Assembly: GCF_000373585.1 (NCBI RefSeq)
Contig: NZ_KB891905.1
Coordinates: forward strand, 31,931-71,825
Length of the DNA: 39,895 nt
Direction of reading: 5' to 3'
DNA from: Streptomyces sp. MspMP-M5
GTDB lineage: Bacteria; Actinomycetota; Actinomycetes; Streptomycetales; Streptomycetaceae
This document shows, one piece after another, positions 8,136 through 16,015 of this stretch. A program made the translations under genes and the position numbers. The notes below the pieces were generated by a model that had not been told where the DNA came from, searched no databases, and was given only the letters and a program-made list of their open reading frames with translations. How positions within the stretch are numbered: position 1 is the first letter of the stretch; each line of letters starts with the position of its first letter.

Positions 8136-8597
8136 TCAGCGACCGCCGAGGCCCGCCACGGCGGCCCGCCGCACCAGCACCAGCTGCTGCGCCAACAGCA
8201 CCACCCCGAAGTAGAACAACACGGTGACCGCGCCCAGCTCGGCCGCGACCGCGGTGTCGATCAGGAAGTGCTGCCCCAGACCGACGACCCACAGCGCCGC
8301 GGTGAGCACCGTGCCCTGCCGCACCACCCGCCCACCGCGCACGGACAGCCGCACGGTGAACGCGCGCACCGCCGCCAGCAGCACCCCGACCGCCAGGCTC
8401 GCCGCGACCAGCGCACCGTCCCGCCAGGACAGCGGATGCCCGGTGACGTACCAGCCGGTCTCGACCGCGCCGATGACGATCAGCACCAGCCCGACCGGGG
8501 ACTTCTCCCGCAGCGGCCGCTCCACGAGCTGCCTGGACAGCAGCCAGAGCAGCACAACGGCGGTGATGGCGAGATTGGTGGTGGTGGGATTGTTCAT
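8136..8597 (-). CDS. Small polytopic membrane protein, DUF1453/CcdC-like
   Basis: The ATG at 8597 gives 153 aa with four or five hydrophobic helices and short Arg-rich loops, including RQLVERPLREKSPVG. An upstream in-frame start at 8747 would add 50 Arg/Pro-rich residues with poor coding character and is not used. Size and helix pattern resemble actinobacterial DUF1453/CcdC-type proteins of unknown role. It is divergent from the two-component system and may be one of its targets, though nothing proves this. Confidence 0.7.
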   Translation of the reverse strand: MNNPTTTNLAITAVVLLWLLSRQLVERPLREKSPVGLVLIVIGAVETGWYVTGHPLSWRDGALVAASLAVGVLLAAVRAFTVRLSVRGGRVVRQGTVLTAALWVVGLGQHFLIDTAVAAELGAVTVLFYFGVVLLAQQLVLVRRAAVAGLGGR

Positions 8598-8764
8598 GAC
8601 CCCCGTGACCTTGTCTGTGAGAACGAACGCGGACGGCGGTATGCCGCCACTCCTCACCCTGCGGCCCGGCCACCGTCCGCGGATCGGCCACCGGGGTGGA
8701 GAAAAGGGTGGAGATCGCGCCGGCCCGGATCGGAACACCCGCCGCACACCGCGACAATGGGGCC

Positions 8765-9925
8765 GTGCTGAACGACCACGACATACCCGGGCGGCCGGCC
8801 CGCGGGTTCCGGGACGGCCTCGACGCGCCCCGCCTGCGCAGGCTCGCCCTGCACTGCCTGGCCCTGGCCCTCGCCGTGACCTTCTACACGTTCGACGCCC
8901 ACCCGGCCTGGCACGCCGTGGTCTTCTGCACGCTGCTCGCCCTGTGGGCGGCGACCGCGACCCTCCGGCACACCCTCGCGCCCCGCTGGCCGCAGGCGGC
9001 CTGGAGCGTGCTGCTCGTCGGCGGCGCGGTCTGCGCCGGCCTCAGCCCCACGAACCCGTCCGCCTCGGGATTCGTCGGTGCGACCGGTCTGTTCCTGCTG
9101 ATCTCCGCCGCCGAGACCCCCGCACTGTGGATCAGCGCCGTCCTCGCGGCCGGCATCGCCGGTTTCGTCCTCGCCCACGAGGCCGCCGGCGGCGACGCCG
9201 CAGTGGCCGTCTCGGTGCTGATCTCCGCCGTGACCGGTGGCGGCTTCGGCTTCCTCGCCCGCCTCAACGCCCTCGACCGCCGCACCGAACGCGGCTCGGC
9301 CGAACGGCGCGCCGCGCACGCGGTCCAGGAGGAACGCGCCCGCCTCGCCCGGGACATCCACGACGTCCTCGCCCACTCGCTCGGCGGCCTGGTGATCCAG
9401 CTCGACGCGCTGGAGGCCGTCTCGGTGGGCCGGGGAGCCGACGACGACCTGGTGGCCCGGGTCCGCGGCGCACGCGCCATGGCGGCGGACGGCCTGGTGG
9501 CCGCCAAGCGCGCCGTGGACGCCCTGCGCCGGCTTCCCGCCGGCATCGACGCGGCGCTCGGCGAGATCGTCACCGGCGTCCGTGCCCTGGGCATGACCGT
9601 CGACGTCGACGTACGGGGCGAATCGGCGCGGGTGCCCGACCCGGTCGCGGAGGTCATCGCCTCCGTCACCGTCGAGGCCCTCACCAACGCCCGCAAGCAC
9701 GCACCCGGCGCCCCCGTCGCGGTCGTCGTGGAGGCGGGCCGGGACGCCGCCCTGCTGCGCGTCACCAACCGGCTCGCCCCGCCCGGCGAACGGGCGGCAC
9801 CGCACACCCCGGGTGGCCACGGCGTGCCGGGCATGCGGGAGCGCGCGGAGATCGTCGGTGGCAGACTGACCGCCGGACCAGTGGAGGGGGAGTGGATCGT
9901 GGAATGCCGGGTGCCCTATGAGTGA
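8765..9925 (+). CDS. Sensor histidine kinase, NarL-type (HisKA_3)
   Basis: I prefer the GTG at 8765 (386 aa); a GTG at 8696 is possible but overlaps the divergent promoter region. The N-terminal half has about five membrane helices and no large extracellular sensor domain. The dimerisation motif ARDIHDVLAHSLGGL carries the phospho-acceptor His199. The ATPase domain has an N-box EALTNARKHAPG and a final GHGVPGMRERAEIVGG. The gene overlaps the response regulator gene by 8 nt, so the two are translationally coupled. The stimulus cannot be predicted. Confidence 0.93.
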   Translation: MLNDHDIPGRPARGFRDGLDAPRLRRLALHCLALALAVTFYTFDAHPAWHAVVFCTLLALWAATATLRHTLAPRWPQAAWSVLLVGGAVCAGLSPTNPSASGFVGATGLFLLISAAETPALWISAVLAAGIAGFVLAHEAAGGDAAVAVSVLISAVTGGGFGFLARLNALDRRTERGSAERRAAHAVQEERARLARDIHDVLAHSLGGLVIQLDALEAVSVGRGADDDLVARVRGARAMAADGLVAAKRAVDALRRLPAGIDAALGEIVTGVRALGMTVDVDVRGESARVPDPVAEVIASVTVEALTNARKHAPGAPVAVVVEAGRDAALLRVTNRLAPPGERAAPHTPGGHGVPGMRERAEIVGGRLTAGPVEGEWIVECRVPYE

Positions 9926-10574
9926 GCGACCGATCCGGGTGATCGTCGCCGACGATCAGGCCGCGGTGCGCGACGGCCTGGTGACCATCCTCGACCACGA
10001 ACCCGACATCGACGTCGTCGGCGCCGCGGCCGACGGCGCCACCGTCGTCGACCTGACCCGGCGCCTCCAGCCGGCCGTGGTGCTGATGGACCTGCGGATG
10101 CCCGGCGTCGACGGCATCGCCGCCACCCGCGCCCTCACCGCGCTCGACCCGGCGCCCGCGGTACTCGTCCTGACCACCTACGCCGACGACGCCTCCGTCG
10201 TCGGCGCGCTCCAGGCAGGCGCCGCCGGCTACCTCACCAAGAGCGCCGGCCGCGCCCAGATCGTCTCCGCGATCACCGCGACCGCCGACGGGCACCGCAC
10301 CTTCGCACCGGAGATCGCCTCGGCCATGGTGCGCGGACTGACCCAGCGCACCGCCCTGGAACGCCTCGCGGCCGCCCATGCGCTGACGGTGCAGGAGACC
10401 CGGGTCCTCCAACTCCTCAGCGAGCGCCGCACCAACCGCGCCATCGCCGAGGCCCTCTACGTCTCCGTCGCCACCGTCAAGACCCACGTCAACAACCTCT
10501 TCGGCAAGCTCCAGGTCGGCAACCGGGCGGAGGCGACGGCCCTGGTCGAGCGGGTACGCGACCATGGGCTCTGA
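9918..10574 (+). CDS. Response regulator, NarL/LuxR family
   Basis: This 218-aa regulator has a receiver domain with acidic Asp12-Asp13, phosphorylated Asp58 in VVLMDLRMPG and conserved Lys in YLTKSAG. A LuxR-type helix-turn-helix follows (LTVQETRVLQLLSERRTNRAIAEALYVSVATVKTHVNNL). It is the partner of the overlapping kinase. The gene ends 66 nt from the convergent P450 gene, in a C-rich stretch with repeated CACCCCACC. Confidence 0.95.
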   Translation: MSERPIRVIVADDQAAVRDGLVTILDHEPDIDVVGAAADGATVVDLTRRLQPAVVLMDLRMPGVDGIAATRALTALDPAPAVLVLTTYADDASVVGALQAGAAGYLTKSAGRAQIVSAITATADGHRTFAPEIASAMVRGLTQRTALERLAAAHALTVQETRVLQLLSERRTNRAIAEALYVSVATVKTHVNNLFGKLQVGNRAEATALVERVRDHGL

Positions 10575-10640
10575 CGCCAGTCACCCCAACCTGCCCCACC
10601 CCGCGCCAGAGCCCGGTGCCTCACCCCACCCCACCTCGCC

Positions 10641-11909
10641 TCACCCCACCGACACCGGCAACCGCCGCAGCGCATGCGAACGGAACGAAGCCCGCCACTC
10701 CAACTGCCCGACTGGAAGAGCGAGTTCGAGATCGGAAAATCGATCCAGCAGCGTACCCAACGCGACACTGATCTCCATTCGGGCCAGCGCCGCACCCAGG
10801 CAGTAGTGCACCCCATGGCCGAGGGCGAGATGGGCCTTGTCCGCCCGATGGATGTCGAAGCGGTCCGGCTCCGGATAGCGGTCCGGATCGCGGTGCGCCG
10901 AGGCCAGCCCCAGCAGCACGGTGTCCCCGGCCGGAATCCGCGTACCGGCGATCTCGACGGCCTCGATGGGGAACCGGCGGATCGCCCACTGGTTGGGGTG
11001 GGCATAGCGCAGCAGCTCCTCGACGACCTCCGGCATCAGCTCCGGCCGACGGCGGAGCTCCGCGAGCTGCTCGGGATGACGCAGCAGGGCGAGCACCCCA
11101 CCGGCGATGAGATGCTGAACGTTCTCGGTCCCCGCCATCAGCAACAGGAAGGCCAACGAGACCAGTTCGTCCTCGCTCAGCCGGTCCCCCTCGTCCCGCG
11201 CGGCGATCAGCGAGGACAGCAGATCGTCCCCGGGCCTCGCGCGCCGCGTCCCGATCAGCCCCAGCAGATAGCGGTGGATGTGAGCGATGGCCTCGGCGGT
11301 GTGCCCGGGATGATCGGGTGCGAACATCGCGGCGACCCACCGCGAGAACGTCCTCCCGTCCGCCTCGGGGACGCCCAGCAGATGACCGATGACGACCAGC
11401 GGCAGCGGATTGGCGAACTCCGCGAGAAGATCGGCCTCCCCGCACTCCGCGAGCCGTGCGGCCAGCCCGTCGGCGTAGTGCTCGGCCGCCGTGACGACGC
11501 GCTCGCGGAGCTGCTCGATATGCCGTGGCGTGAACCCCTTGGAGACCAGCCGGCGTAGCCGAAGGTGGTCGTCCGGGTCGGTGTTGAGCAGATTGGCGTC
11601 CAGGGCGGGCGGCAGCGAAAAGCCCTGATAGCCGTTGCGGGAGCGCGCCTTGTTCACCGACAGCCGCCGATCGGTGAACGCCGCCCGCACGTCTTCCTCA
11701 CGGGTGACGAGCCAGGCCCGCGCCCCGTCGGGCAGCGCGACCGGCAGCACGGGGCCCAACTTCCGGAGCCGGGCGTAGACGGGATACGGATCCCGGAAGA
11801 ACTCCGCGTCGAAGGGGCGGAGTTCGGATGGGGGGTGGGGGGTGGTGGGGCTCGGCTCGTGGGTGTGGGGGTGGTTGTCCTGAGATGGCCGCGTTGTGGG
11901 TGGCGTCAT
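10641..11909 (-). CDS. Cytochrome P450, CYP107-like
   Basis: This is a 422-aa soluble bacterial P450; the ATG at 11909 is used because the upstream extension is low-complexity. The K-helix ExxR is ELLR (298-301) and the haem-binding motif is LGHGVHYCLG with Cys370. The I-helix reads AGTEN (259-263), with Asn where most P450s have the Thr needed for O2 activation. No ferredoxin or reductase gene is adjacent. It is divergent from a bicupin gene around a perfect palindrome, so the two may be co-regulated. The substrate is unknown. Confidence 0.92.
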   Translation of the reverse strand: MTPPTTRPSQDNHPHTHEPSPTTPHPPSELRPFDAEFFRDPYPVYARLRKLGPVLPVALPDGARAWLVTREEDVRAAFTDRRLSVNKARSRNGYQGFSLPPALDANLLNTDPDDHLRLRRLVSKGFTPRHIEQLRERVVTAAEHYADGLAARLAECGEADLLAEFANPLPLVVIGHLLGVPEADGRTFSRWVAAMFAPDHPGHTAEAIAHIHRYLLGLIGTRRARPGDDLLSSLIAARDEGDRLSEDELVSLAFLLLMAGTENVQHLIAGGVLALLRHPEQLAELRRRPELMPEVVEELLRYAHPNQWAIRRFPIEAVEIAGTRIPAGDTVLLGLASAHRDPDRYPEPDRFDIHRADKAHLALGHGVHYCLGAALARMEISVALGTLLDRFSDLELALPVGQLEWRASFRSHALRRLPVSVG

Positions 11910-12062
11910 GGGGGCTCGGCGTCTCCGGTAGGGGTGGTTGGGGGGCCAGACAGGGGCAGGAGTACAGGGGTAGGGGTGGAGTGGCAGGGGTCGGGGTCGG
12001 GGACGGTCAGGGTGATGATCGCAGACGCCGCCAGGCCGGCCGTTGCCACCATCCGACGGGCT

Positions 12063-12111
12063 TTGACACCGCTTCGCGCTCCCTGCTATCCATAAAACGG
12101 AATCGGATTCC
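12063..12111 (+). promoter_or_regulatory. Promoter of the bicupin gene with palindromic operator
   Basis: TTGACA (12063-12068) is followed after 18 nt by TATCCA (12087-12092), a plausible vegetative promoter. The palindrome GGAATC-G-GATTCC (12099-12111) lies at the expected start site, where a bound repressor would block transcription. It sits in the 260-nt region shared with the divergent P450 gene. Confidence 0.5.
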
Positions 12112-12169
12112 GGTTCCATATCGTAGCGACGACGGCTCGACTCGGCACGGTTCCAGAAGGGAACTCCGC

Positions 12170-13111
12170 ATGTCCAAGGACCGCTTCTTCCTGCTCGACG
12201 CGGGCGCCTCGCGCCCCACCTCCGACCTCCTCCCTCCCGGGGCGACCCTCAAGGCCGGCGCCCACGACACCGAGGGCCGCTTCGTCCTCGTGGAGGCCCG
12301 AGGCGCGGGCGGCATCCCCGCTCAAGTCCTCGGCGCCACCCACCCGTTCGGCATCTCCGACGCCTCGGATGCCTCCGGCACCTCCGGCACCTCCGGCACC
12401 TCCGGCGCCTCTGCCGCCTTCGACGCATTCGTCTACGTGCTGGACGGCGACCTCGGCATCGACGTCGACGGCCGGACCCATCACCTCACCGGCGGTATGT
12501 GCGCCCTGATATCTCGCGGTGTCACCCACGTCGTGCACAACCTTGGCGGCGCCGAATCGGCCGTGCATGCGCTCAGGTTGTCGGCGACGGCTGTCGCAGC
12601 GGGGGAGGGGGCGAACCATCCCGAAGCCGACGGGGCCGATGCCCCGGAGCGCTTCTTCGTCCTCCCCCGTGGCGCGGCGCGACCCGGCCGGATCGCGGTG
12701 CCGCCCGCCTTCAGCATCAAGGCCCGTACCGCCGACACCGCCGGCCTCTTCTCGTTCCTGGAAGTCACGGTCGCCCAGCCGATCCCGCGACACACCCATC
12801 ACGTGGCCGACGAGTGCATCTACGTACTCGAAGGCGAACTGCACATCGACTTCGGCGAGCGCCTGCACACCGCACGCCAGGGGCAGTTCGTCCTGCTGCC
12901 GCGCGGTGTGCCGCACGCGATCCGCCCCGGTTCCAACCCTCCGCCCCGCGTGCTCCAGATCTCCTCACCCGGCGGCTGGGAGTGCGTGGTCGAGACCCTG
13001 ATCGAGCACCGGACCGAGGTGAGCAGAGCGGGCCGCTTCGATCCGGCCGCCCTCAACCGCTATACGCGCGAGCACGGCGTCACGTACGAAGAGGGCCCGG
13101 CGAACGGCTAG
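12170..13111 (+). CDS. Bicupin protein (two Cupin_2 domains), possible dioxygenase-like enzyme
   Basis: This 313-aa protein is read from the ATG at 12170, which has GAAGGG upstream. The C-terminal cupin keeps metal-binding residues (RHTHHVADECIYVLEGELH, then LLPRGVPHAI). The N-terminal cupin (VYVLDGDLGIDVDG, ISRGVTHVVHNL) has fewer His and may be structural. Bicupins include quercetinase-like dioxygenases and sugar-binding proteins, so the reaction is open. A four-copy 9-bp repeat (12372-12407) encodes a Gly-Thr-Ser tract in the first domain. The 3' end overlaps the convergent MFS gene by 4 nt. Confidence 0.85.
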   Translation: MSKDRFFLLDAGASRPTSDLLPPGATLKAGAHDTEGRFVLVEARGAGGIPAQVLGATHPFGISDASDASGTSGTSGTSGASAAFDAFVYVLDGDLGIDVDGRTHHLTGGMCALISRGVTHVVHNLGGAESAVHALRLSATAVAAGEGANHPEADGADAPERFFVLPRGAARPGRIAVPPAFSIKARTADTAGLFSFLEVTVAQPIPRHTHHVADECIYVLEGELHIDFGERLHTARQGQFVLLPRGVPHAIRPGSNPPPRVLQISSPGGWECVVETLIEHRTEVSRAGRFDPAALNRYTREHGVTYEEGPANG

Positions 13112-14511
13112 GAGGACTGCCCGTGCCGCCCCGGGCCGCCGGGGCTCACACGGGCGCCCGCCCCGTCGAGTTCCTCGTCGTCCGTGGTGTGACGTGTGGC
13201 GGAGAGGGATGTCGGCGGATTCGGTTCGGGCAGTCTCCGGAACAGCAGCCAGCTCAGCGCGGGCATCAGGATCAGCGGGGCCAGCGCCGTCCGGAGGGAG
13301 GTCGCATCCGCCAGGCCGCCCATCAGCGGACTGGCGAGACCGCCGATGCTGACGGCCAGGCCGAGGGTGATGCCGCTGGCCGTGCCGACCCGCGAGGGCA
13401 GATAGTCCTGGCCGAGCGTGATTTGGAGCGAGAACGGGACGTACAGACCGGCGGAGGTCAGGGCCACGAACACGTAGACCGCCGGGCCCGGCACGAAGAC
13501 GACACCGGCGACGGCGGCGACGGAGAGCAGGTAGGACCGGCGGACGGCGGTGACCCGGTCCCAACGGTCGGCCAGTCTGCCACCGAGCACCGTGCCGACC
13601 GCCCCGCCGAGGTAGAGCACAGCCAGGGCTGCGGTGCCGGCTGCCGGTCCGCCTCCGGTGCGCTGCCGGACGTAGAACGCGAGAAAGGTGCTCAGGCCGA
13701 TGAAGGCGACGGACCGGCAGGCCACGGCCAGGGAGAGTTTGACGAAGGAGGTCTTGTCGTCAGTGCCCACCCAAGTACCCAAGTTGGGAGCGGAGTTGAG
13801 GTTGCTGGCGGTGTCAGTGTCAGTGCCAGGGGTCTTGGTCGTCTGGGCCGGTCCGGCTGCACGTGTGACCCGACGTGTCCGGCCCAGCGCGCGGAGGACC
13901 GGCAGGCACAGCACGCTGCCGGCGAGGGCCGGTATCACCAGCAGCGGTGAGTGGTGCAGACCGCCGGTCGAGACGACGGCGGTGACCAGGATCGGCGCCG
14001 CGGCGAAGCCGAGGTTGCCGCCCAGCGAGAACCAGCTCATCGCGATGTGACTGCCGCGGCCGGCGATCCGGGCGATGCGAGCGGACTCGGGGTGGTACGC
14101 GGCCACCCCGATCCCGGAAACCGCGACGAACACCAACGTCAGCGGGTAGGAGCCGGTGAGACCGCTGAGCGCGATGCCCAGTCCGCCCAGCACCGTACTG
14201 ACAGGCAGCAGCCACGGCAGCGCCCGGCGATCGGTGAGGGCGCCGAACAGCGGTTGCGCCACGGATGACAAGAGCGATGCGGCAAGGACGATGCCGGAGG
14301 CGGCGGCGTAGGTGTAGGCGCGCTCGGCGACGAAGAACGGGATGAGCGATGCCACTGCGCCCTGATAGACGTCCACACAGGCATGCCCGACCGACAGCAG
14401 AAGGACCGACGTGTTCCTGGCTGACGTGTTGAGGTTCCGTGGCGATTGGTTTCTTGGCACGGCGCCATGTTCACTGCCGCCCGCGGTGTCGTGCTTCCGA
14501 TAAACCGCCAT
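13108..14511 (-). CDS. MFS transporter, fosmidomycin-resistance (Fsr) family
   Basis: The protein is 467 aa from the ATG at 14511 and has twelve predicted helices with a central hydrophilic loop. The N-terminal GHACVDVYQGAVASLIPFF and the later SGIGVAAYHPESARIA are typical of Fsr-like efflux pumps, which export fosmidomycin or other small compounds by proton antiport. It is divergent from an ArsR-type regulator, the usual arrangement for an inducible exporter. The true substrate is unknown. A TTG 21 nt upstream (14532) is a weaker alternative start. Confidence 0.88.
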   Translation of the reverse strand: MAVYRKHDTAGGSEHGAVPRNQSPRNLNTSARNTSVLLLSVGHACVDVYQGAVASLIPFFVAERAYTYAAASGIVLAASLLSSVAQPLFGALTDRRALPWLLPVSTVLGGLGIALSGLTGSYPLTLVFVAVSGIGVAAYHPESARIARIAGRGSHIAMSWFSLGGNLGFAAAPILVTAVVSTGGLHHSPLLVIPALAGSVLCLPVLRALGRTRRVTRAAGPAQTTKTPGTDTDTASNLNSAPNLGTWVGTDDKTSFVKLSLAVACRSVAFIGLSTFLAFYVRQRTGGGPAAGTAALAVLYLGGAVGTVLGGRLADRWDRVTAVRRSYLLSVAAVAGVVFVPGPAVYVFVALTSAGLYVPFSLQITLGQDYLPSRVGTASGITLGLAVSIGGLASPLMGGLADATSLRTALAPLILMPALSWLLFRRLPEPNPPTSLSATRHTTDDEELDGAGARVSPGGPGRHGQSS

Positions 14512-14567
14512 TGAGTGACGGAGATCCGCCAAGGCCCGCGTTTCCGCGATGTCGTGCTGTACATCAC

Positions 14568-14613
14568 TTCGAGATTCTTCGAAATGTCGGTAGCCGGCTG
14601 TATCCTGGGGTTC
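14568..14613 (+). promoter_or_regulatory. ArsR gene promoter with inverted repeat; probable leaderless start
   Basis: The dyad TTCGA-N6-TCGAA (14568-14572 and 14579-14583) overlaps a -35-like TTCGAA (14578-14583), which is followed after exactly 17 nt by TATCCT (14601-14606). Seven nt later comes the ATG at 14614, so the mRNA probably begins at the start codon. The placement suits autorepression by the ArsR product and control of the divergent pump. Confidence 0.55.
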
Positions 14614-14958
14614 ATGACGGACAGCGCTACGGCCAACGCGACCTCACCGGATCCCGACCTGGTCGACGTATTGCGAGCGCTGTCGAATCCCATGCGGATG
14701 CAGATGCTGCTGTGGTTGCGCGACCCCATGCACCACTTCGCGGGGATGGAGCCGATCGCCGACCCGATCGAGGTGGGGGTCTGCGTGAGCCACATCCAGG
14801 CCAAGGCGGGACTCGCCCAGTCAACGGTGTCCGCGTACATGGCCGAACTCCAGCGGACGGGCCTGGTGCGGGCGACGCGCGTAGGCAAGTGGACCCACTA
14901 CAAGCGCGACGAGCAGCGCATCGCCGAGTTCGTCGCAACCCTCGGCCGGACGCTGTAG
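14614..14958 (+). CDS. ArsR-family transcriptional regulator
   Basis: This is a 114-aa winged-helix repressor. LVDVLRALSNPMRMQMLLWL starts the fold, the recognition helix is AGLAQSTVSAYMAELQRTGLV, and the wing is RATRVGKWTHYKRDE. There is no obvious Cys metal-sensing motif in the usual ELCVCD position; the nearest segment is VGVCVSHI. It is therefore likely to sense something other than a thiophilic metal. The ATG at 14614 matches the promoter geometry; upstream in-frame starts at 14584 and 14515 are less likely. Likely targets are the divergent MFS gene and the NmrA-like gene downstream. Confidence 0.88.
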   Translation: MTDSATANATSPDPDLVDVLRALSNPMRMQMLLWLRDPMHHFAGMEPIADPIEVGVCVSHIQAKAGLAQSTVSAYMAELQRTGLVRATRVGKWTHYKRDEQRIAEFVATLGRTL

Positions 14959-14983
14959 GTCTTGGTGTTCGCCAAGCGTCGAG

Positions 14984-15009
14984 CGCCGATCGGTGATCGG
15001 TGATCGGCG
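14984..15009. repeat. Inverted repeat with internal GATCGGT tandem copies
   Basis: CGCCGATC (14984-14991) and GATCGGCG (15002-15009) are perfect 8-bp arms. The 10-nt spacer contains another GATCGGT, so the element also reads as tandem GATCGGT units. It lies between the ArsR and NmrA-like genes, 20 nt before the latter's start, and could be an operator or an attenuating hairpin. Confidence 0.4.
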
Positions 15010-15028
15010 TTGACGGAGAAGGCTGTCG

Positions 15029-16015
15029 ATGACTGTGACTGAGACTGTGAACGCGACCGCGGCGACTGCGGCCGCGCAGGGAAAAGTGCTGGTGACCACG
15101 CCGAGAGGGGTCGTGGGCCGCCATGTGACCGAGGCGCTGCGCGACCGGAGCGATGTGCGGTTCCTGGTGCGCTCGGCGGCGAGCGCCGCGGCGCTGGAGG
15201 GTGTGGTCCGCGGAGAGGTTCTGCGGGGCGACGCGACGAACGCCGAGGACGTGCGGCGCGCGGTCGCGGGCGTGGACCGGCTCTTCCTTGCACACCCGTT
15301 CGCGGAGGACCAGATCGCCGCCGAGACGACCCTCGGCGTGGCCGCCGCCGAAGCGGGCGTGCGACGGATCGTCAAGCTCGGCGCCCGGCGCTTCGACGGC
15401 GGCCTCGTCCCCGACGCGGTCACCGGCAACCACGACATCATCACCGACCGCCTGCGCGACGCCGGGGTCGAGGAGCTGACGGTCCTTCAACCCGACCGCT
15501 TCCTGCAGAACTTCCTCCCCGCGGCAGCCACCATCGCCCAGGGCACCCTGGCCGACCCGGCCGGGCCCGGTGCCCGGGGCTATGTGGATGTGCGGGACAT
15601 CGCCGAGGTCGCGGTCGCCGAACTCCTGGCGGACCGGCCGGCGGGTGGCGCGATCGAGATCAGCGGGCCCGCTGCGCTCAGCCTGGCCGAACTCGCCGCG
15701 TCCTTCGGCGCCGCACTGGAGACGCCGGTGCGATACGTGGATGTGCCGCTGGACGCTGCCTGGCGAACCGGCTTGGCGGAGCACGGGATCTCCCCGCAGA
15801 TCATCGACGGGTTGCACGACCTGTACGCGAACTACCGCCGCGAGGGCGTTGCGGGCCTGGGCGACGGCGTCCAGCGCCTCCTCGGCCGGCCCCCACGCTC
15901 GGCCGACGACTTTGCCAGGGAGGTACTTCGGCCGGCCGCGTTGGACACAGCCGCACAGCGGCGGCCCATCACACACCGTCCGCCCCGCCCGCCCCAAGTC
16001 AAGCGCCCTCGGTGA
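15029..16015 (+). CDS. NmrA-like NAD(P)-binding oxidoreductase (atypical SDR)
   Basis: This 328-aa Rossmann protein begins with VLVTTPRGVVGRHVTEAL, a degenerate TGxxGxxG motif, followed by VRFLVRS for cofactor binding and YVDVRDIAEVAV in the second half. This is the pattern of NmrA/QOR2-like atypical short-chain dehydrogenases, which can be quinone reductases or redox sensors. GGAGAAGG lies upstream of the ATG. It follows the ArsR regulator in the same direction and may be under its control. The 3' end overlaps the convergent CPBP protease gene by 17 nt. Confidence 0.87.
   Translation: MTVTETVNATAATAAAQGKVLVTTPRGVVGRHVTEALRDRSDVRFLVRSAASAAALEGVVRGEVLRGDATNAEDVRRAVAGVDRLFLAHPFAEDQIAAETTLGVAAAEAGVRRIVKLGARRFDGGLVPDAVTGNHDIITDRLRDAGVEELTVLQPDRFLQNFLPAAATIAQGTLADPAGPGARGYVDVRDIAEVAVAELLADRPAGGAIEISGPAALSLAELAASFGAALETPVRYVDVPLDAAWRTGLAEHGISPQIIDGLHDLYANYRREGVAGLGDGVQRLLGRPPRSADDFAREVLRPAALDTAAQRRPITHRPPRPPQVKRPR

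Noticed and set aside
8696..8764. Upstream GTG start (8696) of the histidine kinase
   Set aside because: It would add 23 residues without membrane or coding character and would take up the divergent promoter region; the GTG at 8765 is preferred.
10611..10650. CACCCCACC repeats between response regulator and P450 genes as a possible CRISPR or regulatory repeat
   Set aside because: The units are short, irregular and partly coding, with no spacers; this is simple C-rich sequence.
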